Source: Tupaia tana (Eukaryota; Chordata; Mammalia; Scandentia; Tupaiidae). From it: a stretch of DNA of 64,000 bases. A model generated the notes under the pieces. That model was not told where the DNA came from. It did no database searches and saw only the letters and a list, made by a program, of their open reading frames with translations. Each line of letters begins with the position of its first letter. Position 1 is the stretch's first letter. The stretch lies in NCBI GenBank assembly GCA_026018925.1, contig JAKSZU010000009.1, positions 35,882,082-35,946,081 of the forward strand, read 5' to 3'. Below are positions 1 to 10,569 of this stretch, one piece after another. The position numbers and the translations under genes are program-made.

Positions 1-124
1 CTCACCAGAGAAAGACAGAAAGAGAGTGAAAGAGAAAGTAAGAAAGCAAGCTGTTTGGTCTGGGACTCAAACTACAGTTGGCCATGTGGGAGTCCAGTGC
101 CTTAATGACCACACCACCTGCCAG
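1..124 (-). mobile_element. tRNA-derived SINE, short form, cut by window edge
   Basis: Antisense copy whose tRNA-like head lies at the right end (ccatgtgggagtccagtgcc, then a degenerate A box). The purine-rich part joins directly to the B-box region without the middle segment of full-length copies. The 3' end lies outside the window. Confidence 0.75.
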
Positions 125-248
125 ACTCCCAGAGATTGTGCATTTTTGACATATTCTTAGGTAATGTCAGTGATGCTGGTCTTTGAACTACATTTTGAGT
201 AGCCATGATTTTCATTACATCATCTAACCCTTAAAACAATCACGTGGT

Positions 249-530
249 GGGACCAGCAGTTAGTGTAATGGTGATGTTGCTAGACTCCCATGTAGTCGAC
301 TGTGGTTCGAGTCCCAGACCCAGTGGCTTAAACACATGCTGGGCCCATGTGCATGTGTGCCCAAGATCCCGAGAGGAGAATGGAGGAAAAGGGATTGCGG
401 CGTGGCCATCCCCCCGGGGGGTGATTTCTCGCTTTCTGTCTCTCTGTCTCTCTCTGTCTTTCTGGTGAGCGCACATGCCCTATAGCAAAAACCTCTCCAA
501 AAAAAGAAAAACAAAACAAAACAAAACAAA
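249..530 (+). mobile_element. tRNA-derived SINE, full length, young type 1
   Basis: Starts gggaccagcagttag. It has an A box (TTAGTGTAATGG), a perfect B box (GGTTCGAGTCC), a C-run/G-run centre, a CT-rich run, the end motif ccctatagcaaaaacctctcc and an A/C-rich tail. It is flanked by a 13 bp target-site duplication, aaaacaatcacgt, at 233-245 and 531-543, which fixes its limits. Confidence 0.95.
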
Positions 531-544
531 AAAACAATCACGTT

Positions 545-1405
545 CTACAGAGGAGGAAACTGCAGTAGGTCAATTTGCCCCATTGTCATACAGTGGTAAA
601 ATGAAGATTCCAACTCCATTTCATACTCATTATAACACTCTAATAATCCTTCATTATCCTTGAAAGAAAGAAACATCTCTACACTTGTATGACAGCTTGC
701 TATACTTTTTTCAGGGGTCAGTTGTACTCCCATTGAATATATCAAGTGATTTTCTTATAGTGATGGTCACCATAGAAGTCTGGAAGGACCTGGTTGGTCT
801 TTCTGTTGATCTGTCATAAGCATAAATGAGCAGAAATCTCCATCTGTAATTAATTAACAATCCAGTCTTCAAGGTCAGGAAAGTGGTAGAGATGGATTTT
901 CCTCTAAACTTGGGTTCATCCCTTTGGCAGAATCCCTATTTGAAATTGTGGCCCTATGCAAAGTACGTCTGTGCCAATTCTCTGTCAGTGGGAGGAAAAC
1001 CCATTAGGTTCTCCAGGGCTCAAAAGGCCAGCAAATGAATGCTGCCTGTCTGAAACCTTGCCTGGTTAATGATCAACTTTAGATTTTCCTTCAATCTAAA
1101 GGAATTATGGAATCCTTTAGATGTTCAAAAATATGCTAAAGCAGAGATTTGACAGGAGAAAAAATTGTCTAAATTTGCCAAATGTTTCACAAGAGGAGCA
1201 GGAAAAAAGTTTTAGAAATACAAGAAAACAGAGATCAACTATTTCATATTCCTTTGGAATTTGGACCCAACGAAAAGGAAAGCAAGTGGCTACCTAAGAT
1301 CTTGCTCATACCTTTAGTTAAAATGGAGCCTATGCTGTAACTCAAGGAACCCTGATATCAAATCAAATGCCCTTTTGTAGAACTCCGTATAACACAGGGA
1401 TAGCA
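545..1405. other. Unique intergenic sequence, nothing recognised
   Basis: AT-rich sequence with no long reading frame and no repeat I recognise. It may hold very old repeats too degraded to see by eye. Confidence 0.5.
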
Positions 1406-1410
1406 TCTCT

Positions 1411-1440
1411 GGCTATTTATTTATTTATTTATTTATACAT
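1411..1440. repeat. (TTTA)n microsatellite
   Basis: Short run of TTTA units ending in tatacata. No SINE head or body is visible beside it. Confidence 0.8.
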
Positions 1441-1559
1441 ATTTAAAGACAAGCTTTTAGTACTTTGCTTAGGATGCCTTCAAAACACAATCCACCTGCT
1501 TCAAGATCCTGAGTATCTGGGGTTACAAGCAAGCATCATCTATCAATTGCTGCATTAGC

Positions 1560-2320
1560 TCTTGGATTTCTTTTTCACTTATTTTATCCTCAATATTAAT
1601 GATCATTGTTTTTGTTTTTCCTTTTTTCCTCTTATTTGCATTTTAAATTATATTTTGTTTTACTTTTTATCAAATATTTCAAGTATACATGTACCATCTG
1701 TGTACCAGTTTAGCAAAAAATTAGCATTTTGTCATATTTATTTCAACTCTTTTTGCAGAAGTTTGTTACAGTTGACATCCACTATGTACCAGCTCTCTCA
1801 TCTCCAATCCTTTTCCCCTTCTCTCTTCAGAGAGAGCCACTTCCCTGGTTTTAAACAGAGTCATGTATTTTTAAACATTTTATATACATATTCTATATTA
1901 AGTGTAGATTTGTGTATTGTTTTGCATGTTGTTAAACATATAAATGACTTCATAGTGTACAAATAATTCTGCAACTTGTTTGTTCACTCAACATTGTATT
2001 TTATTTACCATATAGAATTCTATTATGTGAATATACCATAATTTATTTCTCCACTCTCCTATTGATGGACATTTAGGTTGCTTCCATGTGTTTACTGTCA
2101 CAAACAATACTATCATGAAGGCTTGTACATATCTTCTTAGGTACATTTGAGAGTTTAGAAGGGATGCTCCTAGTCATGTGCTACAGAGTGTGCACATCCT
2201 CACCTTGTAAAATTGCTCTCTAAAGTGAGTGAACCAAACTGCACTTTCTCCAACCAGGTGTGAAAATTTCTTGTCTTTAAGATCCTCTCAAACACTTGGT
2301 ATTATAAGGCTTTTAAATTT
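1560..2320 (-). mobile_element. Old L1 3' end (3'UTR), antisense
   Basis: Reads as the reverse complement of a mammalian L1M-type 3' region, with recognisable stretches such as tgatggacatttaggttgct around 2065 and gttgttaaacat around 1930. It is heavily diverged and runs into the next SINE on the right. The left limit is uncertain. Confidence 0.6.
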
Positions 2321-2329
2321 TTTTAAATT

Positions 2330-2536
2330 TTTTATTTTTGGAGAGGTTTTTGCTATAGGGCATGTGCGCTCGCCAGACAGACAGAGAGAGACAGAGAGAC
2401 AGAAAGCGAGAAATCACCCCCGAGGGGGTTGGCCACGCTGCAATCCCTTCTCCTCCATTCTCCTCTCAGGATCTTGGGCACACACGCACGCACGCCCGGC
2501 GTGAGTTTTAAGCCACCAGGTCTGTGACCCGAACCG
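2330..2536 (-). mobile_element. tRNA-derived SINE, head truncated, antisense
   Basis: Antisense body with tttttgctatagggcatgtg, the GA-rich run and the cccccgaggggg centre. The copy stops just inside the B box (gaaccgcc) and lacks the A box. No clear target-site duplication is seen. Confidence 0.85.
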
Positions 2537-2539
2537 CCC

Positions 2540-3535
2540 AAACTGGAGGAGGTTGAATTCTTTACTACAAGGTTCTCCTGAAGGTGCTCAGCCAGATTTT
2601 CATGGCAAATCCTATTGATGTACAAGCTTCAAAATATCTCAACCTCAGTAGCAGTTTAAAGCTCTGCTCAGGACATGGGTCCTTCTGCATCCATGGCACA
2701 TCTGAATTACTGGCAATATGTTTTTAAATCACATCATCTAATAACTTGATTGGAGTTACATATACTATGGACATTATTCCTACATTACTGAGCAAATCAT
2801 ATGAACAATGTGTGAGAAGTCAGGAAACACCAGCAAAACCAATATGTCACAACTCTGTACAGTAAAATAGGCACTCAAGGCATAGTAATGATTGCCTAAT
2901 AAGGAACAAAACATTCTCAGTGATGTTGCCCTGCCTCTAATGAAAATGCAGCTAACATGAAACCACATGCTAGACCTTCAGGAATGAGGCACAAGGCTGA
3001 ATGATGGATCCCTGATTCTGTCATTTACTTCACCAAGCCACCTGGCTTCTGAATTTCTACTTTGATCCACCTCCTGCTGCAGCAAGATTTAAGAGGATCT
3101 TCCTAGTGTATCTAACATTCAACATACATGGAGAGAGGAGAAACACCCTAGTTTGCCTCTCAGCTCTCTGAGCTGGAGTGTGGATGACCTTTTGCCAGGC
3201 AAGGTTTCAGATAGGTGCCTCTGATTTTCATAAGAGGCTAGCAAATTGTCAGCCTACTCATACAATCTTGAAAACATACAGATTCACCTTCAAATAGCAC
3301 AGAATATCTGTAGTTCTGGACCTGGAAGGAGACAATAACTTAAGGACATTTGCAGTTTATTTCTTTGTCAGAACCAGTTGAGTCTACCATCAGTGGTACT
3401 GATAGAAGAAGACTATGTCAAGCCTATCTGTTTCTTCTAGTATAGATTGGCTCAGTTTATCCGTAGCTTAGTCATCTAAAAGTCCCAGATCTTTAATACA
3501 ACAGTATACTCCAGGGTGGTTGGATTACTGGTAAT
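2540..3535. other. Unique intergenic sequence
   Basis: Non-repetitive to the eye, of mixed composition. Frames longer than 60 codons here have no family resemblance I can see. No gene is supported. Confidence 0.5.
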
Positions 3536-3914
3536 TTTTTTCTTTTTTTAAATCTCTTTGTTTTATTTTTTAATTTCAATAAAAGCAGTTTTAACTTTAA
3601 TAAATCAAAATCAAAGAAGTGCTAAGAAATCTTTGCTTAAAACTTAAAGCCAGGAAATGGGTTAGGATTCTGTTCAAATTTTTACATGAACCTATTGGTA
3701 GCTCAAGACAAGACAAAAATCCTTAAATCCAGAAAACAAAGCCTAGAAGAAAATCAGTAATGTTTTAGTCAAAAGTCATAAGATTCTATTTCACCAGTTC
3801 AATCTCATGTACTTTGTCTTCTGTTGAGGTCCAATCTTACCAATTAAATTTTGGGATGTAATAATGAACTCCAGACTTGTCCCTACCATTAAGTTGGACA
3901 TTTTCTTAGTTGTT

Positions 3915-4923
3915 TCAAACTCTTATTTCTGTGTGTATGTAGTTTTCCTGGTATAGCAGTCCCTTCAGAACTTCTTGGAGAGCTGGATAGGTGTTAGTAA
4001 ATTCTTTCAGGTTTTGTTTATCTGAGAATGTCCTTGTCTTTTCTTCCCATATGAAGGATAATCTTGCCAGGTACAATATTCTCAGCTGAAATTGCTTTTC
4101 TCTTAACACTTTGAATATATTTTCCCATTCTTTTCTTGCTTGTATTGTTTCCAATGGGAGGTCCTCTATGAGCCTGATGGGATATCCTTTGTAGGTAACT
4201 TGCCATTTCTCTCTTGCCAATCTTACTATCTTGTCTTTATCTGTGGTTTTCGTCAATCTGGAGAAGATCTTCTTGGGTTGATTCTATTTGAGTTCCTTTG
4301 TATTTCTTGGTTCTGGATCTTTGAATGCCTCACTAGGTTTGGAAAGTTTACTTCCAGAATTTCATGGAATAGATTATCAATGCCTTTATGAGTCTCTATG
4401 CCTTTTGGGATACCAATTATCCAGGTATTTGGATGTTTGATGGTATCTAGTATTTCTCATATATTATTCTCATTTTGGGGGCAGTTTTCTCAGTCTTCAT
4501 GGTGAATTTTTCAAGACCAGTGATTCTATATTCTGCAATTGAGATTTGATTTTCTGTATGATCTAGTCTGATTTTAATACTTTCAAAGGAGGTTTTGACT
4601 TGCTGTATTGTGTCCTTCATCTCTAACAGTTCCATTTGATTGTTTTTTATGGTGTATATTTCCTCTTTCAGATTTTGCAAGAACTTCCTCACCTCCTGGA
4701 ACTCATTGACTCCTTTCTCCTGCCTGTTCTCCAGTTCACTGTCTCTCTTCTCTTCCATTCCTGTTAACTTTGTCACTATGAATATTCTAAATTCTTTATC
4801 TGACATTTCCATGGGTTCCATTGTATTGTCTAAGGATGAAGAGGAGTTATTCTCTTCCCTTGGAGGAGAGATATTTTTTTGTTTTCTCATATTTCTTGTG
4901 ACCCTGAACCAATTTCTGGTCAT
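3915..4923 (-). pseudogene. L1 ORF1 protein relic, broken by frameshift
   Basis: ORF1p is the RNA-binding, trimeric chaperone of the LINE-1 particle. The N-terminal half is open for 158 codons (4923 down to 4447). It has a basic, serine-rich start and a long heptad-like coiled coil, with MSDKEFRIFIVTKL typical of the family. The C-terminal half (4256 down to 3915) is in another frame and carries AREKWQVTYKGYPIRL, ETIQARKEWENIFKVL and PALQEVLKGLL, matching the conserved ORF1p C-terminal domain. The total of about 1.0 kb equals the usual ORF1 length of roughly 340 codons, so little is missing. Stops and a frameshift lie between 4257 and 4446. It is better preserved than the other L1s here, suggesting a younger insertion. 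Not expected to make protein. Confidence 0.85.
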
Positions 4924-5149
4924 CTGATGGATGCTGCAGTTCTTCCTAAATCTTGAAGTTCAATCTGAGCATTCAGAGGTGTGCACAAGGAGATGATCAG
5001 CAATTTCTCGTCTGTTCTGTTTTTCACTCTTTGTGTGTCAGATTCAGTGAGAATTGAGGAATATTCTGATCCTAATCATATTCAGATGTTTGGATACTGT
5101 TCACTTTGACCTGTCTAGACATTCAATGCATGGAGGCTGAGCAGCCAAG

Positions 5150-5290
5150 GAATGAAGTAAAAGGAAAAGGAAAAAGAATTAGAGAAGAGGAAAGAAAAAG
5201 GAAAAAGAAGGAAAAAAAGGAAACTGGGAAAAAAGAAAAAAGAGAAAAAAAGAAGAAAGAAAAAAAAGACAATGAAAATTTTAAGATTTA
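5150..5290. repeat. Purine-rich A/G low-complexity tract
   Basis: Nearly pure A and G with short gaaaaag-like units. It encodes a lysine/glutamate run in one frame, which is a composition effect and not a gene. Confidence 0.85.
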
Positions 5291-5321
5291 ATTTTTTAAA
5301 AATTGGCATGCCACATAATAG

Positions 5322-5627
5322 TAATATTTCACAGCTCAAGTTCAGTAGCCATCTCATGATGGACCTGGGTTTGTCACTTTCCTAAATGAGAGGGGGAAAG
5401 GCACAAATTAGCACAATAAAGAAGGGGCTTGAGAGTCCAGAGAATACTTTACCTTAAAAAATAAGGAAAAAAAAAAAGACAGGGAGACACAGAGAGACAG
5501 ACAGAAGGATACAGAGGTAGCCCTACCCACTAGAACTGAATCTGCAGGGGAAGTCTCAGCAGGATATCTTCATTTTTAGTCCCTGAAAGCAGTATTTCAT
5601 AGCTCAAGTTCAGTAGCCATCTAAGGT
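5322..5627. repeat. Direct repeat of about 35 bp, two copies 265 bp apart
   Basis: The segment tatttcacagctcaagttc...agtagccatct at about 5325-5355 recurs at about 5592-5626 with one or two changes. The DNA between carries a GA-rich run and an A-run. The right copy abuts the TTC3 relic. It may be a duplicated L1 5'UTR piece or the scar of an insertion. Confidence 0.75.
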
Positions 5628-6510
5628 CTTCTTTTTAAACTCTTGTATTTTCCAAATTTTCTATCATGAGAATGTGTTCTGAACCATCCAGTACAGAGGA
5701 AACAAACTTCCTGGTTACTATAAAGAAGGTGATTTCCAGGTCTATATTCAATAGCTCTGATGTAGTAGACAAAAGATATATAATTTCTTTCTTTGGCAAA
5801 CTTTATTTTCTTTAATTTTCATTAGTTCTCCTTGCTCTATACACTCTGTACAACTTCGGGCTTAAAATTTTTCAATCAAATGGCAGTTTTCTGTTACAAA
5901 TTCAGTTATGTGGTACTTATATTCAGTAAAGAAAATTCTTAACATAGGCCAAAAATTGTCAAGTGATGCTAATTTAGGTAGAATTGTTACATCACCTGTG
6001 TATTTTACCCAATTCAAAGCTTCTTCCATTGCCAAAATTTTATTTTCTATTTTATAACCAATTCTCAATAAGCCTCCAATAGAAAATGTGTCATTTGCGA
6101 TTTTCTTTGCCAAATCAACAATATTTTTCATCAGCTCAAGATACTATAATTTCTTCAAACTTATCTCAGAAACATCACAGTTATTGACAGGGATGTAGTT
6201 GTGATATTAAAGAACTATGCTAACACTGAAAAATAAGTGACTAGAAGACGTATATTTTATTGGCATCACAGTAGTCTTCCAGGACAGAAGTTGGTTTACT
6301 TCATCATATATTGCATATGTCAAATTCTAAATTTTTCTCACTTTGGACATGATCTTTACACTGTATACCCACCCCATCAAAGTAAAACTGAGTCACTCAA
6401 TCATAATCATTGGTCACAAATTCAGTAGCAAAGATATAATTGTCCATATAAGGATAATCTAACAAGGCATAATCCATTATAGTGAAATTGCTCTCAGCAA
6501 AGTCATCCAT
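5628..6510 (-). pseudogene. TTC3: TTC3 retropseudogene (5' part of coding region)
   Basis: Intronless antisense copy of the start of TTC3, which in mammals encodes a large TPR and RING E3 ligase. The original start codon is at 6508-6510, followed by MDDFAESNFTIMDYALLDYP. Further on, GVGIQCKDHVQSEKNLEFDI and CSKPTSVLEDYCDAIKI can be read. An open stretch from 6131 to 5862 contains KNIVDLAKKIANDTFSIGGL and ALNWVKYTGDVTILPKLASL. After a stop the similarity continues in shifting frames through CIEQGELMK and RAIEYRPGNHLLY, at the first TPR, until about 5630. Stops and frameshifts rule out function. The lack of introns over roughly 290 codons indicates reverse transcription. The 3' part is missing, so the copy was truncated or rearranged at 5627. 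Identification is from memory of the human protein and is strong. Confidence 0.88.
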
Positions 6511-7960
6511 AGTGTACAATCCACACATCAATAGAGGGAGTGTAGGGGGGCCCCACTCCCTGGGCATCTCAGCTGCAGTCGGACAAGGTGATACATTCTG
6601 GGAACCCTTTCACCTGCCAGGTGTGCATTAACTGGGGCAAGCACCACCACCTCTGCCACCACCATTACCTCTGGCCCTCACTTCAGCCTCTCTTAGATAT
6701 TTTGACGTATGTTCTCAGTTTTTGAATTGCGTGAACATGTCTTACTTCATTCATGAGATATTATTATATTTGTGATTTTAGAAATGTGCTATTTTCCCAC
6801 TTGTTTATGTCTTTCCTAGTCCTAGAAAGAAATTAAGATAAATTACAATAGCATTATTTTAAAAATGAAAATACAAAGAACAAGCATGATGCATTGATCA
6901 GAACTTAGAAATATTTACTCTCCCAGTATTCAAAAAGTGTGATCTAAAAAACACTGCTCTTAGCCTTACATGGAAGAATTTCAGAAATATTTAATTTTAG
7001 TCCCCACCTCCTAAACTGCTGTATAAGAAGAATCTGTGTTTTGACAAGTTCACCTAGGAGATCTGCATGTACATTAAAGTTTGAGAAGCATTCTTTTATG
7101 ACATGCCATAGTCTTTTGCTTAACATGTCTCTACATTTTTCCATGACACATATGTGTTAGTATCACCATATTTGCTATTATATGGGTTGCTCTGAGATGT
7201 ATCAGAAATGCATAGGTAAGGGATCATTTTGCATAAATTAAGCATGTCTTAACTGCATTTGCAGTCAGTCCTGAAATAAGAATAAAATGGTTGCAACAAC
7301 TATAGCTAAGTGCAAATGAGGTTTATTGACCAATTTTTATTTCTGTTTCATTACTAAGCTAAAGAAGTTGCATTTTTTCAAAACTTCAGAATTGAAAGGC
7401 AATTTAGTTGCCTTTATAAATACCTAATTACAAAGGCAATTTTCCCTCTTGTCTTGAAAAAACTGAAATAATATGACAGTTTAATCTGTTAAGTGGTATC
7501 TGTCAAAAGAGTGATTCCCCCCCCCCCCCAATGTATGTAGCTCCCTAATGCCAGTCCTCAGTTTTCCAATAGTCATTTATTTGGTAATTGGTTGTGTTTC
7601 TCCCTTTGTTAGCTCTTTAATCAGGAAATAACCATGTGAAAGAAACACAAAGATTTGGTCAAATATTTATTAGGGTAGGTTGAAAACTTTTTCCCATTAA
7701 GATTGTTTTTCTTTCATTTATGCTTTATTCTTGCAGTAGTAACAAAGTTTACTTGAATATCACAAACTTGGTGTCAGATTAATTAACTTGAACCACTGAA
7801 ATGGAGGCCAAAGTTTCAGATTCTAGTCTAATTATGCCAATTAAACTTACCCCTTTTCCTGGCAGCTATGCTCCATGTATCACTAAGAGGCAAGATATTG
7901 AAGTATCGATAGATAAGGGTAGGTTCATTATAATTACAATATTAACAAGGTCTCTGTTGT

Positions 7961-7964
<4 letters not shown>
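6511..7964. other. Intergenic sequence; possible TTC3 5'UTR remnant at left
   Basis: 6511-6700 is more GC-rich than its surroundings and sits directly upstream of the retrocopied start codon, so it may hold TTC3 leader sequence (inference). A 13-base C run lies at 7517-7529. The rest is AT-rich without recognised genes. Confidence 0.45.
6915..7095 (-). mobile_element. MER5-like hAT fossil
   Basis: The order caaaaagtgtgatc, cagaaatatttaa, cctaaactgctgt, gaatctgtgttttgacaag and aaagtttgagaagcatt follows the non-autonomous MER5A/B DNA transposon in antisense. Strongly diverged. Confidence 0.45.

Positions 7965-8006
<42 letters not shown>
7965..8006. repeat. (TA)n microsatellite
   Basis: About 20 TA units immediately left of an L1 fragment. 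Likely to vary in length between individuals. Confidence 0.95.
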
Positions 8007-8007
<1 letters not shown>

Positions 8008-9225
8008 CCACAAAAGTGAAAAGACAATTGGCTGGATGAGATTACATATCTACAAATCATATTTCTGGTAAGGATCTGTTATCCATAACATATAGTGATC
8101 TCTAGAAACTAAACAATAAAAAGATAAACAATCCAATTTTAAAATAAGAAAAGTGGAACCAGCCAGGTGGCATGGTGGTTAAGACAGGTGGATCCCATGT
8201 GACTGACTACATGGTGCGAGTCCTGAACCTGGTGGCTTAAAAAACATGTTGGGCTCATGTGCATGCATGCCCAAAATCCCATGAGGAGAATGGAGAAGGG
8301 ATTGCAGTGTCATCATCCCCCTTGTGGACCGCTTTCTCTCTTTCTCTCTCTGGCTCTCTCCAGTGAGTGCATGTGCCCTATAGTGAAATAAATAAATTAA
8401 AATTGAAATTAAAAAATTATCATTTCTCCAGAGAATATATACAGAAAAATGAGAAATCATATGAAAAAATGCTGAAAATCACTAGAAATTAGCAAAATGA
8501 AAATAAAATCAAAGCCACAATGAGCTATCACTTTACACCCAGTATGATGGTTGCAGCAAACAAACAAGCAAAATGAAATATAACAAATCTTCAAGAGGAT
8601 GTGGAGATATTAGAGCCCTTGTACATTTCTTGTAGGATGTAAAATGGCATGGCAGCTTTGTAAAACAGATTGGTGGGTCTTTGAAAAGTTAACCATGGAA
8701 TTACTATATGGCTCAGCAACTCCACTCCTAGATAAATACCCAAAATGACTGAAAACAGGTATTCAAACAAATATTTGTACAGGACTAGTCATAGCAGTGT
8801 TAAATAGCCAAATCTAAAAAAAAATAGCCAAAAGGTGGAAATAACCTAAATTTTCATCAACTGAGGAATTAATATAATGTAGTACATTAATGCAATGTAA
8901 TATTATTCAGCTGTAGAAAGGAATGGTGCACTGATACCCGCTATAATATGGATAGACTTGAAAAACATCATGCTAAGTAAAAGGAGCCAGATACAAATAG
9001 TCACACATTGTACGGTTCTGTTTGTGTGAAATGTCCAAGATATATTAGATCCACAGAGATACAGAGTAGATTGGAGGTTGTGAGGGGTTACAGAGAGAGG
9101 GTAATGAGGCGTAACTGCTTAACATTTGTGTGGTTTTCTATTGAGATGACTAATTGTTTTGGAGCTGGATGGAGGTTATAATGGCATAACATTTTTAATA
9201 TTCTAAGTACCACTAAATTTTATAC
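8007..9225 (+). mobile_element. L1 3' part (end of ORF2 plus 3'UTR), 5'-truncated
   Basis: Sense L1M-type sequence with ORF2 C-terminal phrases (gtgaaaagacaattggctgg; caaagccacaatgagctatc), then 3'UTR (aaatacccaaaatgactgaa; gtaaaaggagccagataca). A SINE at 8155-8418 interrupts it. Too diverged to be coding. Confidence 0.8.
8155..8418 (+). mobile_element. tRNA-derived SINE, older copy inside L1
   Basis: Head ggaaccagccaggtggcatg and a decayed B box (ggtgcgagtcctg). The body has atcccatgaggagaatggag, a weak C/G centre (tcatcccccttgtgg), a CT run and ccctatagtgaaa, then an A-rich tail. Few CpGs remain, so it is older than type 1 copies. Confidence 0.9.
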
Positions 9226-9229
9226 TTTG

Positions 9230-10210
9230 GAATTGTTATTTTTATATGATATGAATTTTATCTGCATAAAACAATACTCTAGTGAAGCAGCAACTATCCT
9301 TGTGGTGGTGGCAAACTTACTCTCCTCGTTCTGCTACCTACTTGCTAGTTTGCTTGGGATTGCGATCCTGCCCATCTTTCAGGTGGTTTCCATTTTCTTT
9401 TTGTGTTTTTCTCTGCTTGCTTTCAGCAGTACATCCTTACAGGGTTTATCAGTTCACAGGTGTAAAGTATTTGAAACTATCAAATCCTGGCAGTTACATC
9501 TTCTTACTCTTTAGCAGCTTTACGATGTTAGGTCAGTTGGTAAAAGAATCAGGGCAGGCAGAGTTGACATTAGAAAAAGGCCTGGGAGATGATGTTTGAA
9601 TGCAGAAGCACCAAGGATGTGACAGGTACTTTCTTTTTAAGTATTTATTTGTCATTTTGTAAACACAGTTTTATAAATTATATTACTATAAATTGAACCC
9701 ATTATACGCTATTTAAAAGGCTCCTGCTCTGAACCCTCTGATAAAACAAAACCTACTCTCTTAGTTTTTTTTCATAAGCTGTATTTGCAGATAAATGAAC
9801 TGATAATTTGTGGGCCTTATTATTATAGGGAAAAGGCACAGTCCAGAAAATGCTGTAAAACTTAAAGATATTCCAAGAGCCATAAATGAAAATTTTAGAT
9901 TTGAGCTTTACAACTGGAACCTTAAAATTCCTTTTAAATTTTTAACAAAGCTGAGTTTAAAATGTTCTTCCTATTTTACAGTTGAAAGAGGGCTCTCTAT
10001 GATGCTTTTAGTCTAAAGTTGGGCAAAATCATCTAACACAAAGCCTATATTATAATAAAGTATTAAAGATACCATGTAACTTAATAAATACTGTACTTAA
10101 AGTAAAAACTATATTAAGCCAAAAATATTAACTTAAGACAAAGTCTTTGTCATTAAAAAAACAAATAAATAAAACAAATGGCACCTCACATTATCGTAAA
10201 GTTGAAAACT
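9230..10210. other. Unique intergenic sequence
   Basis: Contains two overlapping frames of about 100 codons near 9227-9599 with hydrophobic composition. I recognise no domain, and there is no promoter, splice or homology support. Treated as chance reading frames. Confidence 0.5.
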
Positions 10211-10272
10211 CTAGGACTGCTCCTATAACCTAGTGGTTAAAGGAGCAGGATTGCATGTGGCCAACTGTGGTT
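10211..10272 (+). mobile_element. Old SINE head fragment, target of a younger SINE
   Basis: The order ataacctagtggttaaagg, gattgcatgtggccaac and tgtggttcaa matches a decayed A box to B box of the same SINE family. A young copy landed just after its B box at 10290. Confidence 0.6.
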
Positions 10273-10289
10273 CAAAAACTCCAAGTTGA

Positions 10290-10551
10290 GGGACCAGCAG
10301 TTAGCGTAATGGCTATGTCGCTGGACTCCCACATAGTCGACCGCGGTTCGAGTCCCAGACCCGGCGGCTTAAACTCACGCCGGGCGCGTGTGCGTGCGTG
10401 CCCAAGATCCCGAGAGGAGAATGGAGGAAAAGGGATTGCGGCGTGGCCATCCCCCCTGGGGGGTGATTTCCTGCTTTCTATCTCTCTGTCTCTCTCTGTC
10501 TGTCTGGCGAGCGCACGCGCCCTATAGCAAAAACCTCTCCAAAAAAAAAAA
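10290..10551 (+). mobile_element. tRNA-derived SINE, full length, young type 1
   Basis: Near-consensus copy with A box TTAGCGTAATGG, B box GGTTCGAGTCC, many intact CpGs, cccccctggggggtgattt and an A14 tail. The 15 bp target-site duplication aaaactccaagttga at 10275-10289 and 10552-10566 is perfect, implying recent insertion. Confidence 0.97.
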
Positions 10552-10569
10552 AAAACTCCAAGTTGAACC

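Larger units (their letters stand above)
3536..5360 (-). mobile_element. LINE with ORF1 and no adjacent ORF2 (half-L1/HAL1-like), antisense
   Basis: Antisense element. A T-rich run at 3536-3550 could be its A tail. An L1 ORF1 relic fills 3915-4923, and upstream, 5'UTR-like sequence continues to about 5360. On the 3' side of ORF1 (3550-3914) I see no ORF2 endonuclease or reverse transcriptase. This fits a HAL1-type half LINE, a known mammalian class with ORF1 only. An ordinary L1 that lost ORF2 by deletion is the alternative. Confidence 0.5.

Noticed and set aside
1562-1966. 134-codon Phe-rich frame
   Set aside because: Falls in antisense L1 3'UTR-like, T-rich sequence; composition artefact.
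5106-5291. Lysine-rich 61-codon frame
   Set aside because: Produced by a purine-rich A/G tract; low complexity in every frame.
7517-7529. C13 run as a regulatory G-quadruplex
   Set aside because: A single homopolymer run with no repeated G/C tracts around it; likely slippage or a sequencing artefact.
10290-10361. A functional tRNA gene from the A and B boxes
   Set aside because: The boxes belong to the SINE head. The cloverleaf stems do not pair well, and the unit continues into the SINE body with an A tail and target-site duplications.
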